A stretch of 11,435 nt of DNA from an uncultured Bacillota bacterium. GTDB taxonomy: Bacteria > Bacillota > Limnochordia > Limnochordales > ZCTH02-B6. The position numbers and the translations under genes are program-made. Numbering within the stretch: position 1 is the first letter of the stretch; the number at the start of each line of letters is the position of its first letter. A model generated the notes under the pieces. It was not told where the DNA came from. It saw only the letters and a list, made by a program, of their open reading frames with translations, and made no database searches. The stretch spans positions 1-11,435 of the forward strand of contig CALFSR010000214.1 of assembly GCA_937916565.1 (NCBI GenBank), given 5' to 3'. Shown in pieces: positions 1 through 7,016 of the stretch.

Positions 1-2391
1 GGCCGTGCTGTCGTCCGAATGGACGCCCGCCCGCTCCACGTGCTCCATGATCCCGGGGATGAGCACCCGCTCTCCGTCGGCGACCGCGTCCACCTCGAGC
101 TCCTTGCCGGGCAAGTAGCGGTCCACCAGCACCGGGTACTCGGGAGTCACCTCCACGGCGTATTTCATGTACTCAAGAAGCTCCTGCTCGTCGTGGACGA
201 TTTCCATCGCCCGCCCGCCCAACACGTACGACGGCCTGACCACCAGCGGGAAACCGAGCTTGAGGGCGATGCCCATAGCCTCCTGGATCGAGGTGGCCGT
301 GCGGCCTTCCGCCTGGGGGATGTTGAGGGTGCGCAACAGCTGCCCGAACTTCTCCCGGTCCTCGGCGAGGTCGATGGCGTCCACCGGCGTGCCAAGCACC
401 TTGACCCCCTCCCGGGCGAGAGGCCCTGCCAGGTTAATGGCCGTCTGCCCGCCGAACTGGACGATGACGCCTTCCGGCCGCTCCTTCTCCACCACGTTGA
501 GGACGTCTTCGAGGGTCAGGGGCTCAAAGTACAGACGATCGGCGGTGTCAAAGTCGGTGCTGACGGTTTCCGGATTGTTGTTGACGATGATCGCGTCGTA
601 CCCCGCCTGCTGCAGCGCCCACACCGCGTGCACCGAGCAGTAGTCAAACTCAACGCCTTGCCCGATGCGGATCGGTCCCGAGCCCAATACCAGCACGGAG
701 GGCTTGGCCAGCGCGGGCACTTCGCTGCCGCCTGCGTACGTGGAGTAGTAATACGGGGCGGCCGCCGGGGCATGCGGATGCGTGTCCACGGCGCGGTAGC
801 CGGGCGCGATGCCGCGCCTTGTCCGGGCTTCCCGGAGCTCCGCCTCATCCACCCCGGTCAAGGCCGCGATCTCCCGATCCGCAAGGCCGAGGGCTTTGGC
901 CGCACGGATGCACGTCCACGCATCTTCCGTCCACCGGGCGGGGGAGCCTTGACCCCGCAAGGCGCTCAACTCTTTTTCCGTGGCCACAATCCGGGCAACG
1001 GCACCGATGAACACAGGGTCGATGCTAGTGGCCGCGGCGACGTCGGCCGCCGGCATGCCGCGCCGGAGCGCCTCCGCCACCACAAACAGCCGCTCGTCGT
1101 CGGCCGCCGGTAAGCGCCGGGCGACGTCCGCGTCGGACCACTCTTCCATCCCCTTGCGCCGCAGGCCGGACGCCCCGATCTCGAGGGACCGCACCGCCTT
1201 GAGCAGCGCGGCCTCCAGCGTCGCGTCGATGGCCATGACTTCACCGGTCGCCTTCATCTGGGTTCCTAGCACCCTGTCGGCGGTGACGAACTTGTCGAAC
1301 GGCCAGCGCGGGATCTTGACGACGACGTAATCGACCCGCGGCTCAAAGTTGGCCGTGGCGCTGCCGCCGGCGGCCAAGCGAATCTCGTCTAAGCGGAGGC
1401 CGATGGCGATCTTGGCCGCGACGCGGGCGATCGGGTAGCCCGTCGCCTTGGACGCGAGGGCGCTGGACCTGCTGACCCGGGGATTGACCTCGATGACGTA
1501 ATAGTCCAGGCTGTGGGGCGACAAGGCGAACTGGATGTTGCATCCACCCTCAATCGCAAGGGCTTCGATGATGCGCAGCGCCGCGGCGCGAAGCATCCCA
1601 TAAGCCTCGCGGCTTAGGGTCTGCGTAGGCGCCACCACGATGCTGTCGCCCGTGTGGATGCCGATGGGATCCATGTTCTCCATGTCGCAGACCGCGATGC
1701 ACGTCCCGGCGCCGTCCCGGATCACCTCAAACTCGATCTCTTTCCACCCGGCCACGCTGCGCTCGAGCAACACTTGCCGGGCCGGGCTGCTCCGCAGGCC
1801 CCGGCGAACGATCTCCTCAAATTGCTGCTCGGTCGTCGCGATACCGCCGCCGGTGCCCCCGAGGGTGTAGGCGGGACGGGCGATGAGAGGCAGGCCGATC
1901 TCGGCGAGAAACGCCCGGGCCTCCTCGAGACTTGAGACGATGCGGCTTTCGGGAACAGGCTCGCCGATCTCGATCATGGTGCGCTTAAAGAGCTCCCGGT
2001 CTTCAGCCCGCTGGATGGCCGAGAGCGGCGTACCGAGCAGGCGAATGCCCAGGCGCTCCAGCACCCCGCGCCGGGTAAGCTCCACGGCCATGTTGAGCCC
2101 CGTCTGCCCGCCCAAGGTGGGCAGAAGGCCGTCCGGACGCTCCCGCTCCAGCACCTGGATAATCATCTCGGGGGTAAGAGGTTCGATGTAGACCCGGTCG
2201 GCGACGTGCGTGTCGGTCATGATGGTGGCCGGATTGGAGTTGATCAAGACGACCTCCAGGCCTTCCTCCCGCAAGGCGCGGCAGGCCTGGGTGCCTGCGT
2301 AGTCAAACTCCGCCGCCTGGCCGATCACGATCGGGCCCGACCCGATGACGCATACTTTGCGCAAACCCGTATCTGTGGGCAAATCCGTCAC
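1..2391 (-). CDS. carB: Carbamoyl-phosphate synthase large subunit, 3' end cut by window edge
   Basis: Synthesises carbamoyl phosphate from bicarbonate, ammonia (tunnelled from the CarA glutaminase) and two ATP, for arginine and pyrimidine synthesis in the cytoplasm. I translated 797 uninterrupted residues. The first ATP-grasp half shows GSGPIVIGQAAEFDYAGTQA (residues 17-36), NSNPATIMTD (51-60), PTLGGQT (91-97), GGTGGGIA (178-185), IHTGDS (245-250) and EVNPRVSRSSALASKATG (301-318). A divergent linker (about 400-550) leads to the second half, with GSGPIRIGQGVEFDYCSVHA (570-589), NNNPETVSTD (604-613), VQFGGQT (644-650) and RPSYVLGGRAMEIV (719-732). The family is about 1070 residues, so the end of the second synthetase half and the allosteric domain lie beyond the left edge. 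The start is a GTG at 2391 that overlaps the argD stop by 4 bases (GTGA), which implies translational coupling. No carA lies between argD and carB. Placement in the arg operon suggests the arginine-linked CPSase, but sequence alone does not prove that. Confidence 0.97.
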   Translation of the reverse strand, partial: MTDLPTDTGLRKVCVIGSGPIVIGQAAEFDYAGTQACRALREEGLEVVLINSNPATIMTDTHVADRVYIEPLTPEMIIQVLERERPDGLLPTLGGQTGLNMAVELTRRGVLERLGIRLLGTPLSAIQRAEDRELFKRTMIEIGEPVPESRIVSSLEEARAFLAEIGLPLIARPAYTLGGTGGGIATTEQQFEEIVRRGLRSSPARQVLLERSVAGWKEIEFEVIRDGAGTCIAVCDMENMDPIGIHTGDSIVVAPTQTLSREAYGMLRAAALRIIEALAIEGGCNIQFALSPHSLDYYVIEVNPRVSRSSALASKATGYPIARVAAKIAIGLRLDEIRLAAGGSATANFEPRVDYVVVKIPRWPFDKFVTADRVLGTQMKATGEVMAIDATLEAALLKAVRSLEIGASGLRRKGMEEWSDADVARRLPAADDERLFVVAEALRRGMPAADVAAATSIDPVFIGAVARIVATEKELSALRGQGSPARWTEDAWTCIRAAKALGLADREIAALTGVDEAELREARTRRGIAPGYRAVDTHPHAPAAAPYYYSTYAGGSEVPALAKPSVLVLGSGPIRIGQGVEFDYCSVHAVWALQQAGYDAIIVNNNPETVSTDFDTADRLYFEPLTLEDVLNVVEKERPEGVIVQFGGQTAINLAGPLAREGVKVLGTPVDAIDLAEDREKFGQLLRTLNIPQAEGRTATSIQEAMGIALKLGFPLVVRPSYVLGGRAMEIVHDEQELLEYMKYAVEVTPEYPVLVDRYLPGKELEVDAVADGERVLIPGIMEHVERAGVHSDDSTA

Positions 2392-3599
2392 CCCTGCACC
2401 GGCGCGGCCGCCTCCAGTGCGGCCTCCAGGATGGCGAGGGCTTCGTCCAACTCGGCCTCGCTGACGATGAGCGGCGGCAACAGGCGCAGGATGGACTGGC
2501 CGATGGCGTTGACCAAAAGGCCCCGGGACTGGGCCTCGGCCTGCACGGCCGGGGCTTGCAATCCGGCGAGCTCGACGCCGACCATGAGCCCCAAGCCCCG
2601 CACTTCCCGGATAAAGCCACTGCGCTGGCCAATCCGCTCCAGCCCCCGGCGGAGGTACTCCCCGGCCGCCGCCGCCTTCTCGGGCAACCCATCGCCCGTG
2701 ATGGCGTCCAGGACGGCCAGCGCCACACGACACGCAAACGGATTGCCGCCAAAGGTGGACGCATGGTTTCCCGGCTCAAACGCGGCCGCGGCATCCTCCG
2801 TGGCCAGCATCGCGCCGATGGGCACGCCGCCGCCCAACGCCTTGGCCAGCGTCACGACGTCCGGCCGGACGCCGTAGTGCTCAAACGCGAACAGCTTTCC
2901 CGTGCGGCCAAGTCCCGTCTGGACCTCGTCCAGGATTAATAGCAGCCCGTGGGCGTCGCACAGCTCCCGCACCGCGGGCAAGTACGCTGCATCGGCCGGG
3001 TAGACTCCGGCTTCACCTTGGATCGGCTCGAGCATCACGGCCGCGGTCTCATCGTCGATGGCGGCCGAAAGCGCGGCCACGTCGTTGAACGGAACGTAGA
3101 CGAACCCTTCCGGCAGCGGGTCGAACCCGTCGTGGTACTTGCTCTGGGCGGTGGCCGTCAGGGCCCCCAAGGTGCGCCCGTGAAACGATCGCTCGGCGGT
3201 GATAATCTTGTAACGGTTGCTCCCGTTCCGGCGGCCAAAGCGCCGGGCGAGCTTGATGGCGGCTTCGTTGGCCTCCGCGCCGCTGTTGCAGAAAAACGCC
3301 CGGTCCAGTCCCGACAAGGCCGCTAGGCGGGCGGCGAGCTCGGCCTGGGGCCCGATGTGGTACAGGTTGGACGTGTGCAAGATGTTCCCGGCCGCCTCCC
3401 GGATGGCTCCCACCACCCGCGGGTGGCCGTGGCCGAGGCTGTTCACAGCCAGGCCCCCGACGAAATCCAGGTACGAGCGGCCCTCGGTATCCCACACCCG
3501 GCAGCCTTCGCCCCGCACGAACGCGATGGGCAGGCGGTTGTAGGTGCGCATGACGTGCCGGTCGGTCAGCGCCCGGATAGATGCGAAGTCACCCGCCAT
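2388..3599 (-). CDS. argD: Acetylornithine aminotransferase
   Basis: PLP-dependent class III aminotransferase that converts N-acetylglutamate 5-semialdehyde plus glutamate to N2-acetylornithine plus 2-oxoglutarate. The protein is 403 residues, the normal family length. Visible motifs are the phosphate-binding NSGAEANE (105-112), SFHGRTLGALTAT (138-150), EPIQGEAGV (191-199), LDEVQTGLGRTG with the PLP-ring Asp224 (223-234), the Schiff-base Lys253 in TLAKALGGGVPIG, and HASTFGGNPFAC (279-290). I chose the ATG at 3599. The reading frame stays open upstream to 3722, but that extension is His/Arg/Pro-rich shadow of argB coding sequence. The chosen start lies 2 bases after the argB stop, so it is probably co-translated with argB; a GGTGGTGAG stretch inside the end of argB can act as the ribosome site. 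ArgD enzymes often also serve lysine synthesis as succinyldiaminopimelate aminotransferase; that dual role cannot be read from the sequence. Confidence 0.97.
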   Translation of the reverse strand: MAGDFASIRALTDRHVMRTYNRLPIAFVRGEGCRVWDTEGRSYLDFVGGLAVNSLGHGHPRVVGAIREAAGNILHTSNLYHIGPQAELAARLAALSGLDRAFFCNSGAEANEAAIKLARRFGRRNGSNRYKIITAERSFHGRTLGALTATAQSKYHDGFDPLPEGFVYVPFNDVAALSAAIDDETAAVMLEPIQGEAGVYPADAAYLPAVRELCDAHGLLLILDEVQTGLGRTGKLFAFEHYGVRPDVVTLAKALGGGVPIGAMLATEDAAAAFEPGNHASTFGGNPFACRVALAVLDAITGDGLPEKAAAAGEYLRRGLERIGQRSGFIREVRGLGLMVGVELAGLQAPAVQAEAQSRGLLVNAIGQSILRLLPPLIVSEAELDEALAILEAALEAAAPVQG

Positions 3600-3601
3600 C
3601 G

Positions 3602-4459
3602 TCAACTCACCACCATGGTGCCGATGCCCTTGTCGGTGAAGATCTCCAGCAGGAGCGAGTGCAGGCTGCGGCCGTCGATGATGTGGGTGCGGGGAACGCC
3701 GCTCTCGAGGGCCTTGATGCACGCCTCAACCTTGGGAATCATGCCGCCGGAGATGCGCCCTTCGGCGATCATGCGCCGGGCCCGGTCGATCTCCAGGGCC
3801 GAGATGAGCGAGCGCGGGTCGTCCTCGTGGGCGAAGATGCCTTCCACGTCCGTCAGCATGATGAGCTTGTCCGCCTTGAGGGCCGCGGCCAAGTCGCCGG
3901 CCACCGAGTCGGCGTTGATGTTGTAGCTCTCGCCGTCGAAACCCGAGCCGACGGAGGCGATGACGGGGATGTAGCCCTCGCGGTTAAGCAGGTGGAGAAG
4001 GCTGGCGTTGATCGTCTCGACGTCGCCCACCAAGCCCAAGTCGGCGCCAAGCCGGCGGGCCGTGATGAGGTTCCCGTCGTGGCCGCACAGGCCGATGGCC
4101 TTGCCGCCGTAGCGGTTGATGAGCCCGACGATATCCTTGTTGATCTTGCCGGCGAGCACCATCTGGACGATCTCCATCGTCTCGGCGTCGGTCACCCGCA
4201 GGCCGTTGACGAACTTGGGCTCCTTGCCGACCCGCCGCATCCACTGGGAGATCTCGGGCCCGCCGCCGTGCACCAGGACGGGGTTCACGCCGACGTACTT
4301 CAGCAAAATGACATCCAGGATGACGGCCTTCTTGAGCTCGTCGTCGGTCATGGCCGCGCCGCCGTACTTGATGACGAACGTCTTGCCGAAGAATGTGCGG
4401 ATGTAAGGCAGCGCCTCGATGAGCACCCGGGCCTTGTCGACCAGCCGCTCGTTGTTCAC
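3602..4459 (-). CDS. argB: N-acetylglutamate kinase, probably the arginine-inhibited type
   Basis: Phosphorylates N-acetylglutamate to N-acetylglutamyl 5-phosphate, the second step of arginine synthesis. It is an amino-acid kinase fold protein of 285 residues from the chosen start. Motifs are FVIKYGGAAM with Lys31, LVHGGGPEI (HGGG at 64-67), NGLRVTD, GKAIGLCGHDGNLITA, NINADSVAGDLAAAL, LTDVEGI and GGMIPKVEAC. I prefer the GTG at 4459: it sits 6 bases after an AAAGGGGGT ribosome site. An in-frame ATG at 4492 would add 11 residues (MPATGRKGGPA) but overlaps argJ by 20 bases and has no good ribosome site. An N-terminal helical extension (NNERLVDKARVLIEALPYI) before the kinase core, and a C-terminal LLEIFTDKGIGTM, resemble the arginine-sensitive hexameric kinases. 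Feedback inhibition by arginine is therefore likely but inferred. It lies between argJ (13-base gap) and argD (2-base gap). Confidence 0.96.
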   Translation of the reverse strand: MNNERLVDKARVLIEALPYIRTFFGKTFVIKYGGAAMTDDELKKAVILDVILLKYVGVNPVLVHGGGPEISQWMRRVGKEPKFVNGLRVTDAETMEIVQMVLAGKINKDIVGLINRYGGKAIGLCGHDGNLITARRLGADLGLVGDVETINASLLHLLNREGYIPVIASVGSGFDGESYNINADSVAGDLAAALKADKLIMLTDVEGIFAHEDDPRSLISALEIDRARRMIAEGRISGGMIPKVEACIKALESGVPRTHIIDGRSLHSLLLEIFTDKGIGTMVVS

Positions 4460-4465
4460 CGCCGG

Positions 4466-4474
4466 ACCCCCTTT
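4466..4474 (-). promoter_or_regulatory. Ribosome binding site of argB (AAAGGGGGT)
   Basis: AAAGGGGGT on the minus strand differs by one base from the ideal AAAGGAGGT complement of the 16S rRNA 3' end. It lies exactly 6 bases before the GTG at 4459 and overlaps the TAA stop of argJ (4475-4473). A ribosome finishing argJ would therefore be well placed to start argB. This site decides the argB start in favour of the GTG over the ATG at 4492. Confidence 0.8.
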
Positions 4475-5708
4475 ACGACCGGTAGCTGGCATTGATCTTC
4501 ACGTAGTCGTAAGTCAAATCGCACGTCCAGACCGAGGCGGCCGCTGCGCCCGCCTTAAGGTCGACCACCAGCACCACGTCGGCCTGCCGCAGTATCTCCT
4601 TGGCCCTCGCCTCGTCAAACGCGAGCCCGGTGCCGTCCTTGGCCACCAATAGGTCGCCGATGTACACGTCGACCATGCCCGGGTCAAAGTCGACGCCGCT
4701 GTAGCCGGCCGCGCACAAGATGCGGCCCCAGTTCGCGTCTTCGCCGTAGACGGCTGTCTTGACCAGGTTGGAACCGGCGATCGACCGGGCGATCTGGACC
4801 GCCTCCGCCTCCGTCGGCGCGCCCACGACCCGGACCTCCACGAGCTTGGTCGCCCCTTCACCGTCCCGGGCGATGGCGCGAGCCAGCACGCCGTTGACGT
4901 GGTCGAGCGCCTGGGCGAACCGTTCGAGATCCGGATCCTCCAAGGTGAGGACCGGGCTGCCTGCCATGCCGTTGGCCATGACCACGACCATGTCGTTAGT
5001 GCTGGTGTCGCCGTCCACGGTGATGCGGTTGTACGTCCGCTCCACGGACCGGCGCACGACGGCCTGCAGCGCGGCCGGCTCGATGGCCGCGTCCGTGGTG
5101 ACGAACGCCAGCATGGTGGCCATGTTGGGGTGGATCATGCCGGAACCCTTGGCCATGCCCCCGATGCGCACGGTGTGCCCTTTGAGTTCAAACTCAACGG
5201 CGATCTGCTTGGGCACGGTGTCGGTGGTCATGATGGCTTCAGCGGCATCCTGGCCGCCGTCCGTGCTGAGCCGTGCGACGACCTGGGGGATCCCGGCGGC
5301 GATCTTGTCCATGGGCAAAGGCACGCCGATAACCCCCGTCGAGGCGACCGCGACCTCCTGAGGCTGCACGCCGATAGCTTCGGCTACCAGCTCCGCCATG
5401 CGGCGGGCGTCGCCCAACCCTTGCGGCCCGTTGCACGCGTTCGCGTTGCCGCTGTTGCAGACAATGGCCCGCAAGGTGCCGCCGCGGACGTGCTCGCGGG
5501 TCACCTGCACCGGCGCGGCCTGCACCCGGTTGGTCGTGAAGGTGGCCGCGGCGGCCGCCGGCACGTCGGACACGACCAGCGCCAAGTCTTTGCGAACCCG
5601 TTTGAGGCCGATATGGAGCCCCGCCGCCCGGAAGCCGCGGGGGGCAGCCACACCTCCTGCTACTTCCCGGTACGACGGGGCCGATAGTTTCTCGAGGGTA
5701 CCGGCCAT
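4473..5708 (-). CDS. argJ: Glutamate N-acetyltransferase / amino-acid acetyltransferase (ArgJ)
   Basis: Transfers the acetyl group from N-acetylornithine to glutamate, closing the cyclic arginine pathway and releasing ornithine. Bifunctional members also acetylate glutamate from acetyl-CoA. The protein is 411 residues, typical for the family. It is a self-cleaving Ntn-type enzyme: KGSGMIHPNMATMLAF (187-202) contains the Ala197-Thr198 cleavage site, with Thr198 the expected nucleophile of the beta chain. Other motifs are TTNRVQAAPV (58-67), CNSGNANACNG (84-94), STGVIGVPLPM (123-133), the T-V-D-G-D-T-S-TND segment and GEDANWGRI. The ATG at 5708 is preferred, with AGGAGAGT at 5725-5718 nine bases upstream. 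A GTG at 5753 would add 15 residues but has no ribosome site. No argA is visible, and whether this ArgJ is mono- or bifunctional cannot be told from the sequence. It follows argC after 65 bases and runs into the argB ribosome site. Confidence 0.97.
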   Translation of the reverse strand: MAGTLEKLSAPSYREVAGGVAAPRGFRAAGLHIGLKRVRKDLALVVSDVPAAAAATFTTNRVQAAPVQVTREHVRGGTLRAIVCNSGNANACNGPQGLGDARRMAELVAEAIGVQPQEVAVASTGVIGVPLPMDKIAAGIPQVVARLSTDGGQDAAEAIMTTDTVPKQIAVEFELKGHTVRIGGMAKGSGMIHPNMATMLAFVTTDAAIEPAALQAVVRRSVERTYNRITVDGDTSTNDMVVVMANGMAGSPVLTLEDPDLERFAQALDHVNGVLARAIARDGEGATKLVEVRVVGAPTEAEAVQIARSIAGSNLVKTAVYGEDANWGRILCAAGYSGVDFDPGMVDVYIGDLLVAKDGTGLAFDEARAKEILRQADVVLVVDLKAGAAAASVWTCDLTYDYVKINASYRS

Positions 5709-5773
5709 CTGGCAGTCACTCTCCTGTCGGCATTCCGGCCAATTGTACACCACGCCGCCGGTGCGGGCCAGCC

Positions 5774-6835
5774 CTACGGGTAAAGACCCGGTGCTTTCAG
5801 CCCGGCGGTCTCTTCGAGTCCAAACATAAGGTTCATGTTTTGTACCGCCTGGCCCGCCGCGCCCTTGACCAAGTTGTCGATGGCCGAGAGCACAATCAGG
5901 CGGCCACTGCGGGAGTCGACGCGAGCCGTGACGTCGCAGAAGTTGGAGCCGGCGACGGCCTTGGTCTGGGGCAGGCGGTCCTCGCCCAGGACCCGGACGA
6001 ACGGTTCATTGCGGTAGTACTCCTGCATGATGTAGAGCGCGTCGCGGGTCGTGAGCGTCTGGGTGAGCCGCAAGTTGAGGGTGGCCAAGATGCCGCGGCT
6101 CATCGGCACCAGGTGGGGCACGAAGCTCACCCACACGTCGCCGCCCCCCCGGGCGGCGAGCATGGCGCGGATGCCCTGTTCCATCTCGCCGGTGTGCCGG
6201 TGTCCCGGCACGCCGTACGCCTGCACGTTCTCGACGCACTCGGGAAAGTGGTACATCTGCTTGGGCGTGCTGCCCGCGCCCGAGACGCCGGACATGGCGG
6301 ATACGACGACCGCGGTCGTGTCCACGCAGCCCGCATGGACGAACGGCTGTATGCCCAGCAGGACGCTGGTGGGATAGCACCCGGGGTTACCCACGATGCG
6401 AGCCCGGCGCACGGCTTCCCGGTTCATCTCAGGCAGCCCGTAGACGGCTTCGGCCAGCAAGTCCAGCTGCTGGTGGTCAATGCCGTACCACTGCTTGTAC
6501 TCCGCCGGATCGCGGAAACGGAAGTCCGTGCCGATGTCGATGACCTTGACGCCCCGGGACACAAGCTGCGCCGCAAGCTCCATGGAGGCGCCGTGGGGAA
6601 CGGCGAGAAACGCCACGTCGCACCGCTCCGCCATAACCGCGGCGTCGATGGCCTCATATTCCAGCTCAACGACGCGGTTGAGGGCCGGATGGCTTGTGGC
6701 CACGGACTGCCCCGCTTGCGTCCGGGAGGCGGCGTAGACCACCTGGGCGCCTGGATGTTGAGAAATTATGCGCATGAGTTCGCCGCCCGCATATCCCGTG
6801 CCGCCCACGATCCCAACCCGCACCGTCATGCTCAC
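5774..6835 (-). CDS. argC: N-acetyl-gamma-glutamyl-phosphate reductase
   Basis: NADPH-dependent reduction of N-acetylglutamyl 5-phosphate to N-acetylglutamate 5-semialdehyde, the third step of arginine synthesis. The protein is 353 residues, close to the usual 345. It has an N-terminal dinucleotide-binding motif VGIVGGTGYAGGELMR (7-22), FLAVPHGAS (76-84), IDIGTDFR (99-106), the catalytic Cys153 in VGNPGCYPTS, MSGVSGAGS, the VPGHRHTGEM segment carrying the conserved active-site His, and FVPHLVPMSRGI. It is the first gene of the arg operon. The start is a GTG at 6835 with GGAAAGGGG ending 5 bases upstream; an ATG two codons later (6829) is a possible alternative at 11 bases. The promoter, operator and a leader of about 60 bases lie directly upstream. 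Confidence 0.97.
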   Translation of the reverse strand: MSMTVRVGIVGGTGYAGGELMRIISQHPGAQVVYAASRTQAGQSVATSHPALNRVVELEYEAIDAAVMAERCDVAFLAVPHGASMELAAQLVSRGVKVIDIGTDFRFRDPAEYKQWYGIDHQQLDLLAEAVYGLPEMNREAVRRARIVGNPGCYPTSVLLGIQPFVHAGCVDTTAVVVSAMSGVSGAGSTPKQMYHFPECVENVQAYGVPGHRHTGEMEQGIRAMLAARGGGDVWVSFVPHLVPMSRGILATLNLRLTQTLTTRDALYIMQEYYRNEPFVRVLGEDRLPQTKAVAGSNFCDVTARVDSRSGRLIVLSAIDNLVKGAAGQAVQNMNLMFGLEETAGLKAPGLYP

Positions 6836-6861
6836 GCAAACCCCTTTCCCGCCCTGCTGCC

Positions 6862-6876
6862 CGCGGGCCGCCCGCG
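6862..6876 (-). other. GC hairpin in the arg operon leader
   Basis: CGCGGG, three-base loop, CCCGCG form a perfect 6-bp all-GC stem in the predicted 5' leader, 15 bases upstream of the argC ribosome site. No U tract follows, so it is not an intrinsic terminator as it stands. It could simply reflect high GC, or it could influence mRNA stability or ribosome access. Confidence 0.35.
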
Positions 6877-6903
6877 CCCTGACCCGGCGACTCGCATGCG
6901 ATG

Positions 6904-6933
6904 ATTATACTGTGTACACGCATAAACATGCAA
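6904..6933 (-). promoter_or_regulatory. Sigma-A type promoter of the arg operon
   Basis: The minus strand has a perfect -10 TATAAT (6909-6904) and a weak -35 TTGCAT (6933-6928) separated by 18 bases. This is a striking AT-rich island in very GC-rich DNA, and it lies between the murA terminator and argC. Transcription would start near 6897, giving a leader of about 60 bases before the argC GTG. The weak -35 agrees with a regulated promoter, because the ARG-box-like operator covers it. Confidence 0.8.
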
Positions 6934-6934
6934 G
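6917..6934 (-). promoter_or_regulatory. ARG box, probable ArgR/AhrC operator
   Basis: Read on the plus strand, CACGCATAAACATGCAAG matches the Bacillus ARG-box consensus as I remember it (CATGAATAAAAATKCAAK) at 15 of 18 positions. It contains a perfect inverted repeat, GCAT-AAAC-ATGC. It overlaps the -35 element and the upstream part of the spacer, where arginine-bound ArgR/AhrC would block RNA polymerase. Arginine repression of argC-argJ-argB-argD-carB is the natural reading. The repressor gene is not in this window. Confidence 0.7.
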
Positions 6935-6954
6935 GCCTTGCCCGCGGCCAGGGC

Positions 6955-6983
6955 AAAAAAACACCGGCGGCCTTGCCGCCGGC
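6955..6983 (-). terminator. Rho-independent terminator after murA
   Basis: On the minus strand CCGGCGGC, loop AAG, GCCGCCGG (6982-6964) forms a perfect 8-bp GC stem, followed after TG by seven T residues (6961-6955). It begins 34 bases after the murA stop and ends about 20 bases before the arg promoter -35. It should insulate the arginine operon from murA transcription. Confidence 0.9.
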
Positions 6984-7016
6984 TTCTCGCCTGTCATGCC
7001 AATCGCGGGAAACCGT

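Noticed and set aside
19..1113. Long open frame of 364 codons on the plus strand
   Set aside because: It lies wholly antisense to carB, whose minus-strand translation shows strong family motifs. Its composition (His, Arg, Asp, Val, Gly rich) is typical of antisense frames in GC-rich DNA, and it has no recognisable motif.
3600..3722. N-terminal extension of argD by 41 residues
   Set aside because: The extension overlaps argB, is His/Arg/Pro-rich and has no counterpart in the family; the ATG at 3599 gives the normal length.
3581..4495. Long open frame of 304 codons on the plus strand
   Set aside because: Antisense to argB, which is unambiguous. Composition is His/Val/Asp/Gly biased, with no domain.
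4899..5687. Open frame of 262 codons on the plus strand
   Set aside because: Antisense to argJ; the product is low in motifs and rich in His/Gly/Arg, an expected shadow.
5840..6904. Open frame of 354 codons on the plus strand running into the arg promoter
   Set aside because: Antisense to argC and reaching the promoter region only because the GC-rich DNA lacks stops. No ribosome site or motif supports it.
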